Positions 1 to 12,470 of a DNA stretch of 64,000 nucleotides are shown here, one piece after another. The stretch is from Megachile rotundata (lineage: Eukaryota; Arthropoda; Insecta; Hymenoptera; Megachilidae), in assembly GCF_050947335.1 (NCBI RefSeq), contig NC_134991.1:7378001-7442000 (forward strand), read 5' to 3'. How positions within the stretch are numbered: the stretch's first letter is position 1; every line of letters begins with the position of its first letter. The notes beneath the pieces are model-generated. The model was given only the letters and a program-made list of their open reading frames with translations. It ran no database searches and was not told the DNA's origin. The translations under genes were made by a program, and so were the position numbers.

Positions 1-2399
1 CGATCAGTCTTGGTGTTGTAGCTCGTTGTAATTCACACCTGGCTCCCCAGATACACGTGTCGCTCCACATGCAAATCGATTTACGATAGCGTACCTCGTA
101 TCGCGTTTTTATCAACCGGAGATGAACGACACGTCGATATCGAGACCCGATAAACAGTCACCGGGAAGTACGATACATGTGACGTCGAGCATGCAGCGGA
201 AGACATCTCCAACAGTTATCTGTTCGTTATCACCATTTTTGCGAGATAAGACGCATGCCTGAACCCGTGTTAGCTTCTTAACCCACGGTAATTCAGTCGC
301 TTTATATATAACTTCACGAAAAATATTCCACTTCTGCTAAATATTCTATTATAGCTGTTTTATCAAATTGTAAAATAGGGTGGTAATCCAACTGCGATTG
401 GGTCTTGACATAGATGTGTATTGGTGTATATAAAGGCGTACAATGTGTTGGTAAAAGATACACATACAAAATATGAATTATATTGACAAAGAGTACGCAT
501 ACAAAATATGTAATTTATTGGCAAAAATCAGGTACCTTTGCCAAAGAAAAAGTTTCATATACTAACTAAAAAAATATGAAATTATGTTGACATCTATGTA
601 AATTAAATGTGTAGATGTCTACATAAAATTCAACAAATTTCAAACTAGATATAAATTGAATTCATAGGTGAATACCAAAACTGTTGAACACAATTTTATC
701 TTAAAACGAAGAAATAAGAGAAATCCAACATCTGCACCAACTTGAACATACTTCTTGCACCGCAGTTACAAAACTGTGCACGTGTACAGAGGGTCAAGAA
801 GCACGTGTACAGCTGGTTTAATAATCGTGAAATCATCGTCGACCAAAGAGATCCGACGTTTATCGCGTGGGCGTGACCGTGCAACGAATCAGAAGCTTAA
901 AAACAACAAGTCGACCTTCGTGTTTCCAAGATTTTCAAGCATCCTACGATCGCCCGGCATCTTCGATCGTGTCCTTCCGTATATCGATACTCGCAGGTGT
1001 GTCGATCGGTTACGTAAACTCGGATCGAAATTCACGTCGGGTAATCACGATGTTATAGCTGCTCGGCCGTGAGAAAACTGCGACGATTCCGTGTTTTGAT
1101 CATTATGAATGGCGGATTCCGCGAGATTTACGAGCGCCAAATGGAGGACGCAATCTCGGTCGCGAATTGCTGCGGTAATTTGAACGCTGTCGCCGGAGAC
1201 CTCAATGACCGCATAAGAACGCTCGGAACCATTCAATTTGCAGCTACGGATTAACTCATCTCCATTTTACGTTTTCTTGGTAATGTTGGTAGTTTATTGT
1301 AGTATTAGTGTAGTATTGTCGTATTGTCATTACACAAAACATGTAGTAGGATTGAAAATTGTATTCTATATATGTATATAATTGTGTTGTACGATTCAAT
1401 GCATTAGTTGTCATAAAATATGCACTTAGTTTCTTTGAAAAAGGACATCTTTTATTGTCAACAATATTTGCCGTTTTCTGAGTGTTTCTTTAGTCACATT
1501 TACAGTGGGTGTGTTTTAAGAATCTATAGAGAATTCAATACCTATGTAAGAATTTGTACTGCAACCATAAATTTATGTAATACACGAAAGATAATAGAAA
1601 GTAGCTACTTCTAAACCTTGCGAATAAAAGATGAAGGACATTGCGTTTCAGAGTGCCCAAATTTTTTAGAAGTGTTATGAAAAAGACCATGATTACGTGA
1701 TCTGACCTTGCGTTCACGATCTTCCTCTCGATCTATACTAAATATCTCCCATATACACTCCTATATGATAAGCACTCCTACATTATGCAATGTTATCGCA
1801 CAAAAAATTCGACTAATTCTAATAATTTCGCAAAAACAAACTACCAAAATGAATCAAGTTAGTATGTTTGTTCTACAAAAATAAAACCTCCTTTCTCTCA
1901 GCACTCACCTGAAATTTAGTAGAGCAAGGTTGCAAACTTCAATTTCTGAGTCATTGTACGAAAATTCGCACGTTAGACGTCACGAAACGCACAAATGTTG
2001 ACCACATAAAAAAATGGAACGTTGATTCATGCAACGTATGATGCAACGATCAATCGATTTCGTTCATAATTCGTGACTCATAGCCCCGTGTAGTATTATC
2101 TGTGTTGTAATTAAAAGAAATCGGCTTATTTGTTCTGTAATTATCGGACTGCTTCTGGTTGACACAGGATAATTTGAGAATAAGAAAGACAGTAAGAAAT
2201 TCAAGTTTAAATACAAAGGTCGATCTTCAGGGTTGACATCGATACAATTTGTCGAGCGAATAAACGTGACCTCCATTTGACGAATCGATGGGGTATCGTT
2301 TAGTGATCTTGATCGATGATTAATGGATCGAAGGGTACTCGATTGAGTGGGCGAAATTTATTGCCTCGAAATCGAAGGATTATTGATGTGAAATGATCA
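1..2399. other. Non-coding sequence upstream of the visible cv-c exon
   Basis: AT-rich with a GC-richer patch at 840-1240. A 36-bp near-duplicate occurs at 465-530 (acatacaaaatatg...attg.caaa). A TATATAAAGG word lies at 427-436 but no gene could be tied to it. No exon supported. Confidence 0.5.
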
Positions 2400-3010
2400 A
2401 GCTTGGGATTTTAGGAATTTAAGAATTTGGCAATTTTAAAAATTGGAAGTTTAAAAGCTTGAAATATAGGGAATTTGGGAAATTAGAATTTTAGGCATTT
2501 GAGAACTTGGAAAACTTGAAAATTTGGGGAATTTGCAGACTTGAAAATTTGGGATTTGGGGATTTAAGAATTTGACAATTTGGAAAATTGGGGGTTTGAG
2601 AGGTTGAAATATCGAGAATTTGGGAATTTCGAATTTCAGGAATTTGAGAACTTGGAAAATTTGAAAATTTAAGGAATTTATAGACTTGAAAATTTGAGAT
2701 TTGTGTACTTGTGAATTTGAAATTTTAGAATTTGGAAATTTGAAAAATTGTGGGTTTAAGAGCTTCAAACGTCGGGAATTTAGAATTTCACGAATTTTAC
2801 ATCTTGGAAAACTTGAAAATTTCAGGAATTTATAGACTTGAAAATTTGAGATTTAAAGATTTGAAGATTTAAAAATTTGAAAATTTGAAAATTTGAAAAT
2901 TTGAAAATTTGAAAATTTGAAATTTGAGAATTTGGAAATTTGGAAAATTAAGGGTTTCAGAGCTTAAAATATTGAAAATATTGAAAACCTTAAATATAAG
3001 AATTCAATTT
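2400..3010 (-). repeat. Degenerate AAATTTGG-type satellite array
   Basis: G/T/A-rich plus strand with recurring gaatttgg and gaaaatttg units of about 8 bp, including a purer run of gaaaattt units at 2873-2930. Open frames on the minus strand here are artefacts of the C-depleted repeat. Confidence 0.8.
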
Positions 3011-4179
3011 TAATACTTTAAAAGTTTAGAAACTTAGGATTTTGAGTACCTAGTGATTTCTAAATTTCTATATCACAAAATTCAAAAGAAATATAAATCC
3101 TCAAATTTGAGAATTTATAAATCCTTCAACATCGAAACCTAACCTAACTCCAAGCTAATCAAACCATTGCACCCAACACAAGTAAAATTACTAATCAAAG
3201 TCCAGAACGGTTTACAACCACTTCACGTCTGCGTGTACCTCAGCTGTAGCAAGGTAGCGGCTATATGCGACGAGGAATTTTTCCACGCCGCAACGTTAAC
3301 CTTGGAAGATTGCATCACGCCACGAGGACGTTTGTTACCTGCCGTGCAGAATGAATGGGCTCAAAGAACGACCGCGTGCATTTGATCAAGCGTGAAATAG
3401 TTTCTAAAATGCTGTTCTAATGGACTGATCTAGCAACCTACCCTCAGAATTTCATTTCATTGTAATATTTACGAAACACGCGTATCATTCGAACAGTTTG
3501 AAAACGATTTTAGAAGTTTGTATTTTGGGACGAATTATAAATACCTTCCCACCGACTGCTGGAACTAATTTTGAGTGACAGATGTCTGATCGAGACGCAC
3601 GTTCGATTTTCGATGGTTGTTGCTTCGAGCGAAATGGACGGGACGAAATGGAGTGCATAATCGAATGACCAGTTCAGTCGTTTGATTTAAATCATTTAAG
3701 ATTCTTTGTCCTATATTATTGCTCGGGGTATTTTTACGATTCATTCCTTTATGGTCACGTGTACGGATATTGAACGTAATACCAAGTATCAATAAACGTA
3801 GCCTCGTTATGTTCGACGCCATAAGTTATATAATACGTTTCTGCTCCAAATAACGAAAATGGCCTTCGATCGAGTGAAAGCGACCAACCAAAACACCTTT
3901 TGTGACGGGGTCGATACAATGGACAATCGATAGTTGAACATGCATATGTTTATTTGGATTATGTTGGCTTATTTGGATAAGGGTAATTGAAACGGGAATT
4001 TTACGAGATGTTACTTACGAGAATTTTACGGAATTTTACGTAATATTTCTTGTTTTTGTAGTTATAGGCTAATCAATTTTTATGTTTACAAGTTTATACA
4101 TTTTTGTAGTTGCAAATTTGATCATTTTTATGATTACAAATTTGCTGGTTATTATATTTAGGGATTCCAAATAATCAAA
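3011..4179. other. Non-coding stretch
   Basis: A GC-richer block at 3160-3390 has a short open frame without recognisable domains; the rest is AT-rich. Nothing else seen. Confidence 0.45.
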
Positions 4180-4775
4180 TTTTCAAATCCCTAAATTCTT
4201 GGATTCTTAAATTTCCAAATTATCGTATTCAAATACTTAAATCCCCAACTCCCTAAATTCATAAATTTTCAACTCCCATATTCCTAAATTTCCAAGTACC
4301 TAAATTCCTAAACTCTCAAATCCCCAAGTCCCTAAATTCCAAAATTTCCAAGTAGCCAAATTCCTAAACCCCCAAATCCCCAAGTCCCTAAATTCCCAAA
4401 TTTCCAACTCCCAAATCCCAAATCTCTCAAGTCCCAAATCTCCCAAGTCCCAAATCTTCCACCTCCCAAATCTCCCAAATCCCCCAAATCCCAAATCTCC
4501 CAAATCCCAAATCTCCCAAATCCCAAATCTCCCAAATCCCAAATCTCCCAAATCCCAAATCTCCCAAATCCCAAATCTCCCAAATCCCAAATCTCCCAAA
4601 TCCCAAATCTCCCAAATCCCAAATCTCCCAAATCCCAAATCTCCCAAATCCCAAATCTCCCAAATCCCAAATCTCCCAAATCCCAAATCTCCCAAATCCC
4701 AAATCTCCCAAATCCCAAATCTCCCAAATCCCAAATCTCCCAAATCTCCAAATTCCTACTTTCTTCCCTAGGAAA
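4180..4775 (+). repeat. 16-bp minisatellite CTCCCAAATCCCAAAT with degenerate flank
   Basis: The pure core at 4484-4748 has about 16 copies of the 16-mer (alternating 7- and 9-base spacings of CCCAAAT). The 5' side (4180-4480) is a decayed version with ccctaaattcc-type units. The plus strand is almost free of G. All three minus-strand frames stay open through the core, which is an artefact. Confidence 0.95.
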
Positions 4776-5173
4776 ATTAACAATTCAGAATAACCAAACC
4801 CGCAGCACCCAAATGTACCGAATCTTCTATCCTCCATACCTAATCACCCAAACCGCCTAAATTGTTAAAGTATCATTCCTACAGTCCTCGTCCCTAGATT
4901 ACCCCTAGATCACCCTGCCGTTAATTTATCGACTATAACAATCCTCATGAAACTTTCATTGATTTCGCCGCAATACACTGATAAAATATGGAGATACTCT
5001 GAATGTCCCCTGGTGCTACCGCATCAATCGCTGGCGCCTCGGTTCAGATTTACGAGCGTCCTGTATCGTTTTCACGAAGCGTGCGGTCAAATTTACAGGG
5101 AGACACGTCGCAACGTTTGAGTCGTTAGAAACACGCCCGTATACGACATTAGTTTCGCACGGTGAGTCAGTAG

Positions 5174-5327
5174 AGCTGACCGTTGCTCGGGTCGAGGCAC
5201 CCATAAACATGTCCTGGGCAATGCAGCTGGACAGGCGACACTGCGGTGCGTTGCAACGACCCAAATGCCAAAAGTGGGAGAAGGTATGGCGCGAGTTACT
5301 AAATAACAGGTTCTACCCTAACCGCAG
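5174..5327 (+). repeat. Inverted-repeat arm, left copy
   Basis: This segment (gctgaccgttgct ... accctaaccgcag) has a related copy on the minus strand at 6251-6404, roughly 75% similar by eye. Shared blocks include GCAGCTGGACA, GTTGCAAC.ACCCA.ATGCC and CTAAATAA.AGG. Weaker similarity continues outward to about 5060 and 6500. No coding family is recognised. Confidence 0.6.
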
Positions 5328-6250
5328 AACACCGCAGCCCTCGTTCGCGGGAAACCAGCGATCCACGGGTATTAATATTTATAAATGCCACCTTGAACGG
5401 ACGCTGTAATCGCTTCCGTGCGATCACTGGGTCGATGCTTCTTTAGTTTTTGCGGAAGAAAGTACGAAGAGGAATGTTTAGGGTAGAGCTTATTCCAGAG
5501 TGAGGTTATGTTTTGTGTATTTGATGTGTGGCTATGATTATTGAATAGGGATAATGGAATTAAATCTTCGAAATTTGTAGATGCACCTTCAGATTCTTAG
5601 AGTTTGGGAAAATTATTACATGTGATTAGTTTCAATGATTCTTAATGGATAACATTGCTATAAACTCAATGATTTAGTCATATACGAAAACTTGAATCTA
5701 TCTTATCGAATATTGCTTCTGAACACAACTCAAGCTACTATAACAAATCAAACTGATTACATTCAATATTATAATAAAATATGAATAATCTACCTGAAAA
5801 GAGTAGGTCCCCAGTTAACTCCACAAAAATCTCCAAATTTTCTAAACAAATTAAATTGACATTAACAGGTAGAGAACCGCATAACAAGCCAATTCGAAAC
5901 TCATATATTAAACATTAAAGTGTTCCATATCTTGGAAGCTTGTCTATCAACCAACTTCTGAATTTTTCTCGGAAATCAATTTACATTGTCTTAATTGCTG
6001 CAGCCAATTCCGCCGAATGCATTCGTCAGTTCGAAAGTTGTGGTCTGACAAGCGTGAAATATTTCAGCAACGAATATTTCATGGCGCCAGACAGAGAAAT
6101 CATCGATAAGAGTGTCTGATAAACGATCTTAGCGAAGGTAGCCTCGAAAAATCGTGTCGTAAGGTTAACCGGGAATCATAGTCGTATCTAGCCGATCGGC
6201 TAAAAATAGTCCGCAAGTTTCGTAACTTTTTATCACCGTGCAAAACATTC

Positions 6251-6404
6251 CTGCGGTTAAGGTACACCGGCCTTTTATTTAGAAACTTGCGCCATTCTTT
6301 CCTCTGCATTTGGCATCTGGGTTGTTGCAACACGCGCCGCGTGTCTTGTCCAGCTGCGCTCCGTGGCGAGCGTGTTCTGCTTCGCTCTCGGTAGCAACAG
6401 CCGT
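6251..6404 (-). repeat. Inverted-repeat arm, right copy
   Basis: This is the minus-strand counterpart of 5174-5327. The arms point toward each other across about 920 bp of AT-rich sequence. Both copies read similarly in one frame (LQRPKCQKWEKVWRELLNN against LQQPRCQMQRKEWRKFLNK), with one in-frame 3-base difference. The reading frames have no recognisable domain. It may be two copies of a dispersed element in opposite orientation, or one element with long terminal inverted repeats. Confidence 0.55.
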
Positions 6405-6783
6405 TTATTTACATATTGATTACTCGGGAAAATAATGTGCGGTACATCGGAACGACGTGTTGGTACGAATTTTTGGTTCAAGAAAGTGAAACACGACAAA
6501 CAAACTTAACCTCTTAACCTACTAATTTTTAGACAGTGTTATAGGAATAATTTGTCATGGATAATGCATTGACAAATGAAAGTTAGGAACATTTTGTCTG
6601 TGATCCTTGATTGTGCAGACGATTAGAATTTAACAAGATAATTGTGAAAATTGTTTGGTCATGTTTGAACTGTGATGTGTATACTCATGCACATGGTACT
6701 CACCATGTTATAGGGTAAGGTTTCTTAAAATTGTCTCTTTATTGATTATTGTCTGTTTTGTTATGTTTATACATCACCGCACT

Positions 6784-7180
6784 ATGGACTTAGCTAAAAG
6801 ATTCCTGTTTTGAACCATTGTAAGGTTTAGTTCCAAAATACCTGTTTCAAATTATTGTATTAGAATTTGGTCAAAATATGTCTGTTTTTAATCAACATAA
6901 TAAGATGTAGTTAAAAGATACTTGTATTAAATCAGTGAAATAAAATGTAGTTAAGGAATGCATGTTTCAAATTAATATATTAAGACGTAGTTAAAGAATA
7001 TCTGCTTTTAATCAATGTAATAAGATGTAGTCAAAGGATACCTGTTTTAAATCAATGTATAAGATGTACTTAAAAGATACCTGTTTTAAATTAATAAATG
7101 AAGATGTAGTTAAAAGATACCTGTTTTAAATTAATGAATGAAGATGTAGTAGAAAGATATCTATTTAAAACGACAGCATT
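6784..7180 (+). repeat. 40-bp minisatellite
   Basis: Units contain AGATGTAGTTAAAAGATACC and CTGTTTTAAATCAATG. The motif recurs at 6901, 6941, 6981, 7021, 7060, 7101 and 7141 with a 39-40 bp period. There are about ten units, more diverged on the left. Confidence 0.85.
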
Positions 7181-9603
7181 AAGAATAGTGAACATGATTC
7201 ACCTCTTGAAAGGCAAAAGAAATCGCAATAAACAACCGCAAGTACTTAGCAACAAGGTTGAGCGACACATGCAAATGTTGAAGTACAAAGGATCCTAAAT
7301 AACTGTAGAGAATTCATTGTGCGTCTAAACGCATCGTAAAGCCAGAAGAAAGAAGTGTTCGATCATAAACCACCCGGTGTGCAACCGGCCTTGCGGTTCT
7401 AAGGTTAACGACGGAACGACCAGCTACCGTTCTCCGGCTGAAACATCAAACCAGAGGCGTCGAAACGACCGAACCGTTTTGCTCGCAGCGACCAAAGCCG
7501 CGATCTCCGCTCGAAACATGATAATTCCATGAACGACTCGTCTGCGGCGACTCGAATCGACCGACGAAACCGATCGACGATCGCGTGAGAAAATCCGCCT
7601 GGATCTCCGCTTTGACGCGCAGACTATCCGCGTGTGAAGCCCGTCCGGTTACGTTTATGCACCGGTTTCAGCAAAACAAATATTCGACCGGAGGCTCCGA
7701 TGGATCATAACTCAGCCGGGCTCTCGCGATCGAAGCGCACTATGAATAGTAGCTAATTGACCCAGTTGAACCCCGGTCGGCCAGCGCAAGCCACGATATA
7801 AATACGATACCGATACGATCGGCCGATATAGAGTCCTATGGGCCGCCATGCCATACCTTCGGTCCTGGCTTTCACGCTTTCCGCTTAGAAATATCGAGCG
7901 TAAACCGAGCGATGGGATCAGTAAATCTGAGACAATTGTATAAAAGGATTTGTGGTACAATTTTTAGAAAGTTGGAACAGATTTTGAAACGGACCATGTC
8001 TTCACATCAGTGAACTAGGTCGTTTATATCGGTTTATTATCTTAGACTTTGAAAAATCTGGAAGGCAAATATTATGGAGGGTCGGAACACTCGCTATACT
8101 TGGGTGCACTGGTACTCATCCTTATATTTATATCTAAAATTTAGAATTTCTATTTATACTTGATCTGTATACTAATTTTGATGGTATATGTATCCTAAAT
8201 TTGATGGTATATGTACCCTAATTTTGATGGTATACGAACCCCAATTTTGATTGTATGTGAAACAAAATGTGTGTATATAGATTTTATTGAATTATGTCCC
8301 TTGATAAAATGAGATATTTAGGATAATGAGATACATTCAGTTAGAGAGAATTCTCTGATTTCGAATTCTGAAATATCTATGTATATTTACCTAATACGAG
8401 AATGCGTAGAATCGAAGGTTTGTGCTGGAATGTTCATTTTGTGACCAACCACTTAATTTGACATTCTCTATTTGATGAAGTATGCAGCTAATAACTTTTA
8501 ATTTGTTCGACGCATATCGATGAGAGCGTCTGTAAATGAGTATCTGATTAAATGGGTATTTTGATGAGAATTGGAAGCGAGAGTTTGGAGTGAAAGCTGA
8601 GAAATAGGGACGGGAACAGTGCACTTTAGTGTACGTATTTAGAAAGTTATTTGTATACATGTACCTGTTAATTGCTTTTGGTTTGAGTACGCAAACATTT
8701 GCAAACATTTTGTAAGCATCGAATTGTGGAAGTTGCAATTTGCTTACTTAACGCTTTGTTGCGTATTTCTATGTATACATTTATTTTAGTAGAAAGTACA
8801 AATTACAAATAATTTAAATACTTTCAAAATTGTGTAACGAACGAATTAAATATCTTACAACACCTCACATTAAGTACTATAAAATATCTTAAATATTGTA
8901 AAATACTATAAAATCGAATATCAAAAAATACTGTAAATAAATATTGAAAAAATTGTCCCCTAAATTTTCAGAAAACATTTTCAAATAATTGCAAAAAACT
9001 AAATCGACAAATTTTCTAGTGAGTCTATATCAAAGCTAAAAGTGTCAAAGAATGAATCACTCGACACAGGACTTAAATGTTAGACCTGAATGAAGTTGAC
9101 GTATGAATGCAATCACGTATGTAATACAGTCCCTAGCTTGATGTATCATAGTGGAATAGTATCATAAACCATAATCTAAAAAAGAAGATACCGATATACC
9201 AGAATTGAAACAGATGAGGGTAAATTGAATCCTCTCTGGTTTTGTTTGAACAACTGTGTAGTGCAACGTACAACATTCTATTCAAACACGGCCAACTCGT
9301 GTTTCTTTTGTTAAAAGTGAAATGGAATCACGGCAGGAATTAAATTACAAAGTTAACCCGATGACAGGATTTATGGCATGCAACCGAAGGTGAACATCTA
9401 CAGAAATAGAAACCAACCATCGCGTGTATAATTGAAAGGGTTTATCGATCGTATTTCTATCTTTAACTACACTATTTTTTAATCGTCCTACGGTCTATAC
9501 TCCACGCTTATTTTTACCGCGATCCTTCGTATTCATCTAACAATATTGTGTCTTTTCCATCAAACTTGTTCATTTCTCAAATACTTTACTACAAGGATTA
9601 CAT
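7181..9603. other. Non-coding stretch with GC-richer island
   Basis: 7330-7930 is noticeably richer in CG (cgatcg, gaccgaac words) and repeat-free, a possible regulatory island. 8270-9600 is AT-rich with no recognised element apart from the 23-bp repeat listed separately. Confidence 0.4.
8167..8263 (+). repeat. 23-bp tandem repeat, about 4 copies
   Basis: Units of the form TTTGATGGTATATGTACCC plus TAAT are repeated four times, the first and last partial or diverged. Confidence 0.8.
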
Positions 9604-10030
9604 CAAATTTTTTAAAAAGTGATGCAGTTGTTATTTGTTATATTGCATTCTGTCAGAGTCATTTGAGAATAAAAATATGAGACTCAAAGTTGTAGTGAAA
9701 TTATGTAGATACACATAGAGTACTTACAGAAACTATCAAACTTATTGTTAGTTAAGAAACAAGTTTTTTAAAAGTGATGCAGTGTTGATATCAGATAGAA
9801 TCATTTACTAGAGAATGAAAATATGAGACCCAAAGTTGTAATGAAATTATGTAGACAGAGTGCTTAAGGAAACTATCAAACGTATTGTTACTTAAGAAAC
9901 AAGTTTTTTAAAAGTGATGCAATGTTGATATCAGACAGAATCATTTACTAGAGAATGAAAATATGAGACCCAAAGTTACAATCAAATTATGTGGACACAT
10001 ACACAGTACTTACAGAAACTATCAAACTTG
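9604..10030 (+). repeat. Tandem triplication of a 140-155 bp unit
   Basis: The block beginning TTTTTTAAAAGTGATGCA recurs at about 9607, 9765 and 9905. Each copy goes on to atgagacccaaagttg, aaattatgtag and gaaactatcaaac. The second and third copies are closer to each other than to the first, indicating stepwise duplication. Confidence 0.85.
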
Positions 10031-10969
10031 AAAATAATTGTAAATTTTAGAACATCTTTTAAATAGCTCTATGGTTCTCTTTGTCATCAGGAAACTTTTT
10101 AATGTTTGAAAATTGTCAATTACTGATAATTTTAATTAGCAGAAGTTCTTCTGGAGGCATGAGTCCTATTATGTCACCAGTGATTTCAAAGACCTTTCCC
10201 CAGATTTCAAATCGATAAATGGCAGGTCGCAAGGATCAAAAGATCTAACCACGCACAAACTAAAGGTGAATAGCAGATGTATAATTCTCAAGTTACCGAA
10301 GATTTATGTTGCTCATCCTCGTGTTGCGATCTCGATGACCCAGTTTCTCGGTTGCAGAGGATCGATAGTTAATTAAATTACCATCGTTACAATCTCTCAA
10401 TAGCGAATGATTCACGATACGTTTGTGGGCCCTGACGTCGCGTTTCAATGATTTCGGTCACAATCACCTATCTTCCACGAAATCGTCCATCGATTTTATT
10501 CCCTCTCAAAAACCCAGAGAAGATGTGCCAACGGTTCGGCGAAAAATAAGCATCGTTGAGTGATGGATGCCCGTTGGAGAGTGGTAAAAAAGAAGTTCGT
10601 GTTGCGTAAAGCGATTGGAAATCACGATGATGCGTATTTTCGAGGCGATATGTCCGTCAGACCCGGTAAATCGCCGATTAACTTTCGAATATCTTTAATT
10701 CGATTTAAAAAGCTACGACGTTTCGTTTGAATTTCTTTAAAAAAAAATACATCTACCTTTTTACCTCCTACGTCGATGGTTATGCTATCGAGGCATGTAC
10801 GATTCGTTATATAAGTAGAAAGGTGCTTATTACCTTCGTAATTGTTGCTCTGAGGCACATCTTTCGTGTTCATAAAAAATTATTAAAAAGTAAGCTGTAG
10901 AAAGGATTCCAAGGTTTGAAGATGTTCGAACAATTTTTTATTTCTGTACAGTACATTGTGTCTGCACAT

Positions 10970-11080
10970 CACAATAAAATTTATATATTGTAAAATATTT
11001 ATATATTATATGTACTGTATTTATATATTATAGTATGTACTATATAAATATTTATATGATATACTTTATGTACAAAATAA
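10970..11080. repeat. TATATATT-rich tract
   Basis: Alternating tatatatta and tgtaaaatattta words; AT-only low complexity. Confidence 0.6.
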
Positions 11081-11999
11081 TTATTTAGCTGATTATTTAA
11101 TGAAAATAAGAAGTTGGACCAACAAAAAAATTGAACCAAAGAATTCGAAATAAAAATGTAAAAAAAGTAGTTAAATATAAAATATGCGAATAAAATTTAA
11201 TTTTCTAAAATCACTAATTGTGGATCGATATCTCCTTATTTAGATACACATGTACAGGTTATGGTGGTTGTAAACGATCTGTTTCTCACGAGTCGCTCCG
11301 AGCAGAACAGTTAGATACCAATACGATAGACATTTATTTAAGCGCGCGATTATCTGAAATTGTTAACTCTAATTATCCAAGCTGTCCCGTTAATATTTAT
11401 TGATTACGCTAATAACGGCGGCGAGTAAGTGAAACCCAGTCCCACGAATGCTAATTGATACGTCAGGCGAACGGCGTGCTTGTACGAAGGTTTGCTCGCG
11501 GAACGTTCGCAATTAGTACATCCAGGAAGCGAGCGTAATCGGCAATCGTTAACGTTAATCTATCGATCGCGGAACAAGAGTAATCGGGCTACGATTTCGT
11601 TACGATCAATGGCGCCGAGATGCGCCTCGTTTGTCCGAGCTTTAATCGAATCGTGTCTCTGCGCGCGAATCTAGCCTCCGGAGGAATAAAAGTCGATACA
11701 CAGATAATGAGCCGACGCTCATTAAGTATAAATGTCGTCTGATGCATTGGATCCTTCCTTTTTATCTCAGGGTATATCGTATGATAGGGAATCGTATCGT
11801 AATGATAGGGAATCGGATGATTTGGAAAGGGGAAGTTTGATGAACTTTTGAGATTAGAATTCTTGAGGTTAGAGTCTCGAATAAATCAGATTCTTTTGGT
11901 ATAAGGATTTTATGTCTGATGTTCTTTTAAGCATAGATGTGTATTTGATAGTGGTATCTTTTGTTAAATTTTCAAATACTATATTCTCAGGTTTCTAGA

Positions 12000-12470
12000 T
12001 TTCTGCGATGCTATACCCTAAAATTCTCAATCTTCATAATGTTCCAATCTGCAAATCCCTAAATTCTCAAATATCTGAAACTTTGAATCCCTACATTTCA
12101 AAACTTCCAAAGTCCCACGATTCGAAATTCCCAAGAATTATAAATTTCTGTAACCCTAAATTTCTAAAGTCCTAAAATTTTAAATCACCAAAGTTCTAAA
12201 GTCCCAAAGTCCCAAAATTCTAAATCACTAAAGTTTCAAACTCCTAAAATTCTAAATCACTAGAGTCCTAAAGTCCCAAACTTCTAAACCCCCAAAATTC
12301 TAATCCACCAGAGTTCCAACCTCCCAAAATTCTAAATCACCAACATTTCAAGCCCCCAAAATTCTAAAATGGCAAAGTCCCAAAGTCCCGAATTTCTAAG
12401 CTCCCAAAAGTCCCAAACTCTCAAAACTTTAAACCACCAAAGTCCCAAAGCCCCAACTCCCTCCTCCCAT
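12000..12470 (+). repeat. Degenerate CCCAAA-type array
   Basis: Irregular units such as aaattctaaatcaccaaag and tcccaaagtcccaaa. The plus strand is C/A/T-rich and G-poor. This is an old member of the window-wide satellite family. Confidence 0.75.

Noticed and set aside
427..436. TATATAAAGG as a promoter
   Set aside because: A TATA-like word alone in AT-rich DNA with no downstream first exon recognised.
3125..3150. cctaacctaac words reminiscent of the insect telomere repeat
   Set aside because: Only two short units in AT-rich DNA; not an array.
4300..4837. Three overlapping minus-strand frames of 136-147 codons
   Set aside because: All three frames are open through the same 16-bp array, which shows the openness comes from the repeat, not from coding selection.
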